Below, one piece after another: positions 1-5,812 of a DNA stretch of 5,812 nt (position 1 is its first letter; the number at the start of each line of letters is the position of its first letter). Under the pieces are notes generated by a model that did not search any database, had not been told where the DNA came from, and worked only from the letters and a program-made list of their open reading frames with translations. The DNA comes from Deinococcus sp. (GTDB lineage: Bacteria; Deinococcota; Deinococci; Deinococcales; Deinococcaceae): assembly GCA_028287665.1 (NCBI GenBank), contig JAQBPF010000061.1, positions 1 to 5,812 of the forward strand, read 5' to 3'. Position numbers and translations under genes: made by a program.

Positions 1-480
1 GGCCACTCCGGTCTGGTTGGCGTCTACGCTGAGCGGGTAATAGAACGTCCAGCCCACGCCGGGAGCGCCGCCGTTGGCGAGGCCCGTGATGACCAGAATC
101 AGGCTGAAGATGAACAGCCACACCGCGAACGTGTTGACGCGCGGCAGGGCCACGTCACGCACGCAGAGCTGCAGCGGCAGGAACCAGTTCCCGAATCCGA
201 AGAGCCCGATCGGAATCAGGAAGAAAAAGATCATCAGTGCGGCGTGCAGGGTCAGCACCTGGTTGTAGGTATTGCCCACCAGGAACGACTGCTCGGGCAG
301 GGCCAACTGCAGGCGAATCCCCACGGCCAGCAGTCCACCAATGCCGAACGCCAGGATGCTGGTCACGATGTAGAGCGTGCCGATCTTCTTGTGATCGGTG
401 GTCTTCATGTAATCCAGCAGCACTTCCAGAATGCTGGGCCGGGCCACCTTGACTTGTGGTGGAGCGTGCTGAACGGTCAC
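1..480 (-). CDS. coxA: Cytochrome c oxidase subunit I, N-terminal part (gene continues off the left edge)
   Basis: Catalytic subunit of a heme-copper oxidase, which reduces O2 to water and pumps protons across the cytoplasmic membrane. 160 codons are visible. The start is the GTG at 480-478, with AAGGAGG six bases upstream; this GTG overlaps the coxB TGA stop in GTGA. The start of the family is clear: a [11 protein letters not shown] segment (residues 27-37), helix I about 36-58 with R56, helix II about 73-97 and helix III about 118-135. H79 in TLHAALM is the expected low-spin heme a ligand. N98, D109 and N116 have the same spacing from each other and from H79 as the D-channel entrance residues N113, D124 and N131 of Paracoccus, which places it in the A family. 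The usual YPPLS reads YYPLS here. The CuB and high-spin heme ligands lie outside the window, as would any fused subunit III. Identity is certain to family level. Confidence 0.96.
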   Translation of the reverse strand, partial: MTVQHAPPQVKVARPSILEVLLDYMKTTDHKKIGTLYIVTSILAFGIGGLLAVGIRLQLALPEQSFLVGNTYNQVLTLHAALMIFFFLIPIGLFGFGNWFLPLQLCVRDVALPRVNTFAVWLFIFSLILVITGLANGGAPGVGWTFYYPLSVDANQTGVA

Positions 481-1709
481 TGTGTTCCTCCTTGTGCGCC
501 CTGAATGCGCGTCCCCTGCCAGTAATCCGCTTCTGCGGGCAGCTGCAGCGTTCTGAGGTAGGCCGCCACATCGTCAATCTCGGCGTCGGTCAGCACGCCG
601 CCTTTTTGCACCTTGCCGTTGACGCGGTATTCACTGCCGTCATAGGTGGGCATCAGGCTGCCGGGTTTGACCTGTGGACTGTGCTTGATCCATTCGTGCA
701 ACCGCACTTTGGCATCGGCGGCTTCCCAGTGCTCGGAGGTCATGGCTTCCCACATGCCCGCGCCCAACGTGCGGCGCGTGCCAAAGAAGCTGAGATCGGG
801 GCCAGCCGCGCCCGCTGCAGGCGTGCCCTGAACACGGTGGCAGGCCGCGCAGGCCAGGGCTCCGGTTTCGGTTTTGCCCTGCATGAACAGCGTGTAGCCG
901 CGTGCTTCGGCGCTGCCTGGGGCAGGCTCTGGGGCGCGGTAGGCGCTGGCCGCAGTGATGAAGGTGTTGTAACGGTCTTGATCCAGTGCCACGACCTTGT
1001 AGCGCATGTTGGCGTGACTGGCTCCGCACAGCTGCGAGCAGTTGCCCTGATAGGCTCCGGCACGGTCGGTGTCGACCTGCCAGGTCTTCTTGACGGCAGG
1101 CATGGCGGCGCGTTGGCCACCGATGTTGGGTGCCCAGAACCCGTGAATCACGTCGCCGCTGGTGATGGTCAGGGCCACTTTCTGGCGGGTGGGCATGATG
1201 ATCTCATTGCCGTTGGTCACCACGCCGCCCGCCGCCGCCGCCGCTTCGGGGTAGCTGAAGTTCCACCAGAACTGGCGGCCCAGCACATTGATATTGACGG
1301 TATCGGCATTGATGTTGGGGTTCAGGCGGGCCATGCTCCGGACCGTCAGAACGCTCAGAAACACCACGATGATCACGGGCACGACCACCAGAATCACTTC
1401 AAGGCGGTTGTTGCCGTGAAACTGCGCGGGCGGCGCGTCGTGCTTGTCTTCACGGAATTTATTGACCGTGTAAAACAGGGCATACGACACACCAATGAAA
1501 ATAATGATCGACAGCGCGATGGCCCAGACGCTCATCCAGAAAATTTCGCGGTTGTAGCCCGACGACAGATCTCCAATGGTGAGCGACTGGCTGACCCGTT
1601 GACAGCCCGTCAAAAACGTGGCAGCCAGTCCGGTCAATGCCAACGGAAGGACGCGGCGAATGCGCCTGAAACGGGAGTGGCCCGGCGTCTGGTGATGGTT
1701 GGTGTTCAA
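477..1709 (-). CDS. coxB: Cytochrome c oxidase subunit II with fused cytochrome c domain (caa3 type)
   Basis: Takes electrons into the oxidase and passes them from cytochrome c through CuA to subunit I. I chose the TTG at 1709 as start (410 residues) because AAGGAG lies five bases upstream and a lipoprotein signal follows directly. A longer in-frame version from a TTG at 1796 has no such site. Order of parts: basic N-terminus, hydrophobic stretch 19-35, lipobox LTGC with C36, two membrane helices (about 57-81 and 103-123), then the CuA domain outside the membrane. CuA ligands are H189, C224, C228, H232 and M235; the aromatic QFWWNF patch is 146-151. A C-terminal cytochrome c domain carries CAACH (C287, C290, H291) and a probable axial Met, M353, in SLMPTY. 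The usual Glu between the CuA cysteines is Gln226. A GCC repeat encodes a run of alanines at 156-160. Its stop overlaps the coxA start, so the two are probably translationally coupled. Confidence 0.96.
   Translation of the reverse strand: MNTNHHQTPGHSRFRRIRRVLPLALTGLAATFLTGCQRVSQSLTIGDLSSGYNREIFWMSVWAIALSIIIFIGVSYALFYTVNKFREDKHDAPPAQFHGNNRLEVILVVVPVIIVVFLSVLTVRSMARLNPNINADTVNINVLGRQFWWNFSYPEAAAAAGGVVTNGNEIIMPTRQKVALTITSGDVIHGFWAPNIGGQRAAMPAVKKTWQVDTDRAGAYQGNCSQLCGASHANMRYKVVALDQDRYNTFITAASAYRAPEPAPGSAEARGYTLFMQGKTETGALACAACHRVQGTPAAGAAGPDLSFFGTRRTLGAGMWEAMTSEHWEAADAKVRLHEWIKHSPQVKPGSLMPTYDGSEYRVNGKVQKGGVLTDAEIDDVAAYLRTLQLPAEADYWQGTRIQGAQGGTQ
487..493 (-). promoter_or_regulatory. Ribosome binding site of coxA
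   Basis: AAGGAGG on the minus strand, six bases before the GTG start of coxA and lying within the last codons of coxB. It fixes the coxA start in a gene that otherwise offers only a GTG. Confidence 0.85.
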
Positions 1710-1714
1710 CTTCG

Positions 1715-1720
1715 CTCCTT
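1715..1720 (-). promoter_or_regulatory. Ribosome binding site of coxB
   Basis: AAGGAG on the minus strand, five bases before the TTG at 1709. It is the main reason to prefer this TTG over the in-frame TTG at 1796, together with the lipoprotein signal that starts soon after it. Confidence 0.82.
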
Positions 1721-1729
1721 TCTTCGTGC

Positions 1730-1753
1730 CCCAATAGATTGCCCAGTAGATTG
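1730..1753 (-). repeat. Two tandem 12-base repeats upstream of the coxB ribosome binding site
   Basis: On the plus strand, CCCAATAGATTG is followed at once by CCCAGTAGATTG, differing at one base. The repeat ends about ten bases upstream of the coxB ribosome binding site. In the 5' extended coxB frame it would encode IYWA-IYWG, but that extension is probably not translated. It may be a recent slippage duplication or a pair of protein-binding sites. Confidence 0.7.
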
Positions 1754-1771
1754 GCTCATGTGGGCCGGTGA

Positions 1772-1781
1772 ACTTGGCCCC
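1772..1781 (-). promoter_or_regulatory. Possible regulatory motif, copy 1 (GGGGCCAAGT on the minus strand)
   Basis: The plus-strand text ACTTGGCCCC is identical to the copy at 4043-4052 upstream of ctaA. It lies 63-72 bases before the coxB start. It also forms part of a local direct repeat, GCCAAG-GG-GCCAAG, on the minus strand. A role as an operator is inference from recurrence and position only. Confidence 0.35.
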
Positions 1782-1831
1782 TTGGCGGCGACCCAACGTA
1801 ACGCCCCTAGTGTAAAGCGTGATGTAGGGAA

Positions 1832-1841
1832 AGTTGGCCCC
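1832..1841 (-). promoter_or_regulatory. Possible regulatory motif, copy 2 (GGGGCCAACT on the minus strand)
   Basis: The plus-strand text AGTTGGCCCC differs by one base from the copies at 1772-1781 and 4043-4052. It is exactly 60 bases from copy 1, in the same orientation. The shared core is TTGGCCCC. Function is unproven. Confidence 0.3.
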
Positions 1842-1892
1842 TCACCTCGCCCGCACGTCAAGTGCAGGAGCAGCTGTCTTCTGTTCCATTCT

Positions 1893-1902
1893 ACCGATCG
1901 GT
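1893..1902. promoter_or_regulatory. 10-base perfect palindrome in the coxB leader
   Basis: ACCGATCGGT is a perfect palindrome in the non-coding region. Its left end overlaps a minus-strand TAGAAT, a 5/6 match to a -10 box, but no good -35 is found at normal spacing. Palindromes of this form occur in operators of TetR-type repressors. A binding role here is only a possibility, since a GC-rich 10-base palindrome can occur by chance. Confidence 0.25.
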
Positions 1903-2056
1903 CAGGCCAATAGACATGAGATCAGGTCGGGGGGGTGTCATGTGTCCTGAAACCAGCAGCAGAAAGTGGGCCGCAGGGTCCCGGAAGAACCAGAAGCGCG
2001 ACCTGAATACGCCCTTTCTGCCTTCTCTGTGCCCCACAGCCCACCTGTGTCCTGCG

Positions 2057-2976
<920 letters not shown>

Positions 2977-2980
<4 letters not shown>

Positions 2981-3990
2981 GCATTGCGTCCTTTGGGGGT
3001 GGGCCTGGAAAGGGGAGAGGCGGGAGCGTTGATGGGCGCCACGCTGAGGGCGGTCAGGGCGCGGTAGGCCAGCAGGACTGTGGCCAGCCACAGCAGGCAG
3101 GCCAACAGCAGGTGGATCAACTGCATCCAGCCGGGGGCTTTGAGGCTGATGTTGGCAAACCCGGCCACCATCTGTGCTCCCAGCAGGCTCCACAGCACCA
3201 GACTCCACCGCTGAACCTGGGCGCTGGGCCGCACCCGCCGCAGGAAGACCCCCAGCCACACCAGATAGGCGCTGGTCAAAATGGCCAGCATCGGGTGAAG
3301 CACACGTAGATTCTCAATCAGGCTGGCTGTGGCCGCAAAATCACGTTTGACGGTGGCCATAGGTGTGCTGCCGTCGGCGGGCAAAAACAGGAGGTCGCCC
3401 AATGCGGTCACGGCGCCCGCCATACCCAGCACCAGCAGCAGCCCAAGCCCGGCATAGCTGGCCCAGCCTGCCGTCCCCTGTCGGCGCAGGTTCAGGCGTG
3501 GCCCACCCGAGGCCCACACGGCAGTCAGCAGCAGCGCTCCCAGCAGCAAGAAGGTATTGGCCAGATGCACGCCCTGGACCAGTCCGCGTGCAGGGTCGGT
3601 GCTGTCGGCGGTCAGGCCCAACAGGACCTGTACGCCGCCCACGAGTCCTTCCAGAATGATGAGGCCCAGGCTCAGCAGGGCGCCCAGACGTGCCGCGTGG
3701 CCCTTGGGTGTCAGGCGGAAGGCCAGGGCCACCAACGCGAGGGCAAAGAGCCCGCTCAGCCCACTGGTCAGGCGGTGGCTGAATTCGATGATGGTGTGCA
3801 GCGTGGGGTCCTGCGGCAACACCACCCCGTTGCACAGCGGCCAGTGTTCGCCGCAGCCTGCGCCCGCACCCGTAATGCGGACCACGGCTCCCCACAAGAT
3901 CACCAGCACGTTGTAGACCAGCGCTGCCCAAGCCAGCCGGGACAACCACGCGCCCGCACCTGCGCGGGAAACTGTCAAGGTCTTGCTCAT
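2977..3990 (-). CDS. ctaA: Heme A synthase (COX15/CtaA family)
   Basis: An integral membrane enzyme that oxidises the C8 methyl of heme O to a formyl group, making heme A for the oxidase. It has 337 residues from the ATG at 3990; a longer frame from a TTG at 4062 adds 24 residues of poor character and has no ribosome site. The ATG itself has only a tight GGTGGA three bases upstream. About eight helices in two similar halves. Heme-ligand candidates are H72 (in EFSHRL, with E69), H142 (VHLANTF), H232 (LHPML) and H293 (LIHLLL), matching the four conserved histidines of Bacillus CtaA. C46 and C53, seven apart in the first outer loop, match the catalytic cysteine pair of that enzyme. No second cysteine pair is present in the loop before H232. 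A Pro- and Ala-rich tail (about 318-337) follows the last helix. The stop overlaps the ctaB start. Confidence 0.97.
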
Positions 3991-4042
3991 TCTTCCACCG
4001 TCCCTTTCGCGCCTTCTGGCCTGAGCCGTTGCTGATTCCACC

Positions 4043-4052
4043 ACTTGGCCCC
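4043..4052 (-). promoter_or_regulatory. Possible regulatory motif, copy 3 (GGGGCCAAGT on the minus strand)
   Basis: The plus-strand text ACTTGGCCCC is identical over ten bases to copy 1 in the coxB leader. It lies 53-62 bases before the ctaA ATG, in the same orientation, and between the elements of a weak TTGAGC/TGGAAT promoter candidate. A shared regulator of heme A synthesis and oxidase genes would explain this, but that is inference. Confidence 0.35.
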
Positions 4053-4155
4053 ACGCGCTCAACGCCCGCTATTCTATGCGCCACCCCCGGTAGAAGATTG
4101 TCCCTCGCCCGCTGAAGCTTTTGCTCAGGGAAAAATACAGACTCTGCTCCATTCC

Positions 4156-4184
4156 GCCGCAATCGAAAAAGCACGGTTTGCGGC
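4156..4184. repeat. Inverted repeat with 7-base arms
   Basis: GCCGCAA at 4156-4162 pairs with TTGCGGC at 4178-4184 around a 15-base loop, between the GGDEF/EAL gene and ctaA. On the minus strand the second arm is followed by GGAATGG and not by T residues, so it is not a standard intrinsic terminator. It could form an RNA hairpin or be chance. Confidence 0.4.
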
Positions 4185-4301
4185 TCCATAACGTGTAGCC
4201 CGTGTTTTTCCCCATCGCTCTGCTGCGCAGCTTTGCAAGTCCGCTCGGATTGAATCCCAAAAAGCGCAGGATTTAAGTCGGTTTCTGTATGGCAGGTGCG
4301 T

Positions 4302-5812
4302 TCAATCGCCAGCCCATTGCGGCTGCGCTGCATATAGGAGCGTCTCGAACTGCTCTGCATTGCATGGACGGGCTAGGTAGTAGCCTTGCCCCGTATGACA
4401 ACCGAGGGCACGGACGGTCTGCAACTGCTCAAAAGTTTCGATCCCTTCAGCAGTGACATGGAGACCGGCGATCCCACTGACCTGTACCACTGCGTTGATC
4501 ATGCCCTGGGCATAGCGTTGATCAAGTTCGGACCCGGCCAGATTTCTGGTAAAGCTCTGATCCATCTTGAGATTCTTGACAGGCAACGTTCGTAGGCGGG
4601 CCAGGTTGGAATAGCCGATCCCAAAGTCGTCGATAGTTAGGCTCAGACCTGCCTTCCTAAGCGCCAGCAACGTTCCGACGGTGTTGGAATTCTCCTGCAT
4701 CAGTGTCGTTTCGGTCAGTTCCAGTTCCAGGCGACTCGCGGGCAGGTCATATTCTTGTAGCAATTCAGTGATCTGTTGAGCAAAGTTGGCTTGCAGCAGT
4801 TGCAAAACAGAGACGTTGACGCAGAGGGTCACGTTGGGCCATTCAAGAGCGTACTGGCAACTTTGCTGCAAAACCCACAGCCCAAGTGCATTGATCAACC
4901 CACCCTGTTCGGCCACTGGAATAAAGGCGTCAGGTGAAACCCAACCGAATACAGGATGATGCCAGCGCATCAGTACCTCGGCCTTGACCAGTTCGCCAGT
5001 TTTGAGATTATACAGAGGCTGAAACACCAGAGAAATTTCTTGACGGTCAAGGGCTCCGGCCAACGCATGGGCCAATTCCTGCCGGTACTCTGTATCGGCG
5101 TCGTCTTCGGGGTTGTAGCGGCGAACATTTTGCTTCCCACTGCGTTTGACAGCAAACATGGCACTGTCGGCGTGGCGCAGAAGTTCTTCCATGGTCAGGC
5201 CGTCTTCCGGGTAAACACTTATCCCAATACTGAGGGTCAGGCGGAAGTTTTTGAATTCTGTTCCCAGTTCAAGTCCCTCGCTCTGGAGATGGTGGAGGAG
5301 CTGGTGGCCCAGGACCTCGGCCTGTTGCCCCGTGGCTTCTGGCAACACCACCACAAACTCGTCACCATTCAGGCGAGTCACTACTGCCTGTGGGCCAGAC
5401 AACTTCAGCAGCAGTGTGGCAACCTGCTTTAACAACTCATCACCTTTGCTATGCCCCATAGTATCGTTCACTAGTTTAAAGCTGTCGATGTCAATAAACA
5501 ATAACGTTAGAATATTAGATTTGGGATGTGCTAAAAATTCTTGTAAATATTCTTGCAGGTAGCGTCGATTGTGCAGATTGGTCAGAATGTCAGTGTTGGC
5601 TATCTTTTCAATTGTATTCATTTCACTAATGTATGCAGTATGGATTTCTTTCCTGATCAAGTATCCTTTAGATCCAATAAGGATGATCCAGCCAATAGAG
5701 TTAAGTTGTATCAGGCCGTTCAAATTTGAATTTGAATTCGAGATGTCCAAGCCGTAAAAGCAGTAGATCAGACTGATTAAGGACAGAAGAGATAAAAGGT
5801 TTAATACATAGT
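4302..5812 (-). CDS. Membrane-anchored GGDEF-EAL protein, probable c-di-GMP phosphodiesterase (5' end outside the window)
   Basis: 502 residues are visible and the frame is open to the right edge, so the start is not seen. An in-frame TTG at 5750 gives a 482-residue version (numbering used here), but about 20 hydrophobic codons precede it, so it is probably not the start. Layout: one hydrophobic segment before position 1, an Asn/Ser loop, a second hydrophobic segment (about 14-32), a linker, GGDEF domain (about 52-212) and EAL domain (about 222-475). GGDEF features are DILTNLHNRR, D87 and N95, but the signature reads NGDEF (128-132) and the RxxD inhibitory site is GPQA. The EAL domain keeps the metal and catalytic residues: E258 (in EVL), N312, E347, D374, D375, K395, E435 and Q455. 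I infer a working phosphodiesterase with a weakened or regulatory GGDEF domain. GC falls to about 35% in the 5' part. The signal sensed is unknown. Confidence 0.9.
   Translation of the reverse strand, partial: YVLNLLSLLSLISLIYCFYGLDISNSNSNLNGLIQLNSIGWIILIGSKGYLIRKEIHTAYISEMNTIEKIANTDILTNLHNRRYLQEYLQEFLAHPKSNILTLLFIDIDSFKLVNDTMGHSKGDELLKQVATLLLKLSGPQAVVTRLNGDEFVVVLPEATGQQAEVLGHQLLHHLQSEGLELGTEFKNFRLTLSIGISVYPEDGLTMEELLRHADSAMFAVKRSGKQNVRRYNPEDDADTEYRQELAHALAGALDRQEISLVFQPLYNLKTGELVKAEVLMRWHHPVFGWVSPDAFIPVAEQGGLINALGLWVLQQSCQYALEWPNVTLCVNVSVLQLLQANFAQQITELLQEYDLPASRLELELTETTLMQENSNTVGTLLALRKAGLSLTIDDFGIGYSNLARLRTLPVKNLKMDQSFTRNLAGSELDQRYAQGMINAVVQVSGIAGLHVTAEGIETFEQLQTVRALGCHTGQGYYLARPCNAEQFETLLYAAQPQWAGD
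5719..5730. repeat. 12-base AT-rich palindrome inside the GGDEF/EAL gene
   Basis: TTCAAATTTGAA is a perfect palindrome, followed by a further TTTGAATTC. It encodes part of the Asn/Ser-rich loop between the two hydrophobic segments. It looks like short repeat expansion in an AT-rich stretch; no function is claimed. Confidence 0.45.

Larger units (their letters stand above)
1710..2056 (-). other. Intergenic region and probable coxB leader
   Basis: 347 bases between the ctaB stop and the coxB start without a convincing gene. Seen in it: the coxB ribosome binding site, a 12-base tandem repeat (1730-1753), two TTGGCCCC motifs (1772-1781 and 1832-1841), a 10-base palindrome (1893-1902) and a run of seven G (1929-1935). 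Minus-strand -10-like hexamers are TAGAAT at 1893-1888 and TACACT at 1814-1809, but neither has a good -35 at normal spacing. Just after ctaB, short self-complementary pieces (CCTGC/GCAGG at 2051-2066; CTGTG/CACAG at 2027-2039) lack a following T run, so I do not call a terminator. The length suggests that coxBA has its own promoter or a long leader; this is inference. Confidence 0.6.
3991..4301 (-). other. Intergenic region and probable ctaA leader
   Basis: 311 bases between the GGDEF/EAL stop and the ctaA start. No convincing gene: a 63-codon frame at 4069-4260 starts with TTG, lacks a ribosome site and resembles nothing I know. Seen here: one TTGGCCCC motif (4043-4052), an inverted repeat (4156-4184) and a minus-strand TAGAAT at 4076-4071 that could be a -10 box. 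Its -35 is poor. A weak alternative is TTGAGC, 16 bases, TGGAAT around 4041-4062. No hairpin with a T run follows the GGDEF/EAL gene. GC is about 52-58% across 4081-4301, lower than in the ctaAB genes. Confidence 0.55.

Noticed and set aside
1794..1796. TTG at 1796 as the coxB start
   Set aside because: No ribosome site, adds a non-signal-like N-terminus with the IYWA-IYWG repeat, and places the lipoprotein signal too far inside the protein.
456..1913. 485-codon open frame on the plus strand, antisense to coxB
   Set aside because: It lies opposite a certain coxB gene, shows no known domain and has the His/Gln/Gly-rich look of a shadow frame in GC-rich DNA.
1891..1941. 16-codon minus-strand frame in the coxB leader (MTPPRPDL...), possible leader peptide
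   Set aside because: AGGA lies only three bases from the ATG, the frame is very short, and its Pro codons come from the run of seven C on the minus strand. No evidence for attenuation.
1914..1943. ACATGA/TCATGT inverted repeat around the G7 run
   Set aside because: Six-base arms with an 18-base loop are within chance for this length of sequence.
4069..4260. 63-codon minus-strand frame between the GGDEF/EAL gene and ctaA
   Set aside because: TTG start, no Shine-Dalgarno sequence, no recognisable features; cannot be supported as a gene.
3341..4360. 339-codon minus-strand frame crossing ctaA and the upstream gap
   Set aside because: Overlaps ctaA in another frame; Arg/Gly/Pro-rich translation with no recognisable domain.

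Overview
The window reads as a chromosomal respiration locus from a GC-rich bacterium, most likely a Deinococcus or a close relative (inferred from gene content and protein style; no database was searched). All five genes lie on the minus strand, so transcription runs from high to low coordinates: a GGDEF/EAL signalling gene, then ctaA, ctaB, a 347-base gap, coxB, and coxA running off the left edge.

Right side (4302-5812): a membrane-anchored GGDEF-EAL protein for cyclic-di-GMP metabolism. Its reading frame stays open to the right edge, so its true start is outside the window. The EAL phosphodiesterase residues are intact. The GGDEF signature is altered to NGDEF and the inhibitory site is absent. 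The far 5' part of the gene has about 35% GC, against roughly 65-70% in the heme and oxidase genes. A 311-base gap (3991-4301) separates it from ctaA.

Centre (2057-3990): ctaA (heme A synthase) and ctaB (heme O synthase) overlap by four bases at GTGA. CtaB farnesylates protoheme to heme O, and CtaA oxidises heme O to heme A, the cofactor of the oxidase encoded next to them.

Left side (1-1709): coxB encodes a caa3-type subunit II lipoprotein with a CuA domain and a C-terminal cytochrome c domain. It overlaps coxA (subunit I, 160 N-terminal codons visible), again at GTGA. Together the four genes make the core and cofactor of a caa3-type, heme-copper A-family cytochrome c oxidase.

The two leaders (1710-2056 before coxB and 3991-4301 before ctaA) suggest two transcription units. 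They share a recurrent TTGGCCCC motif, the best candidate for a common regulatory site. I saw no RNA gene, CRISPR array, insertion sequence or convincing intrinsic terminator. The window looks largely ordinary; the points worth checking are the shared leader motif, the GGDEF/EAL protein with its compositional break, and several residue-level oddities.
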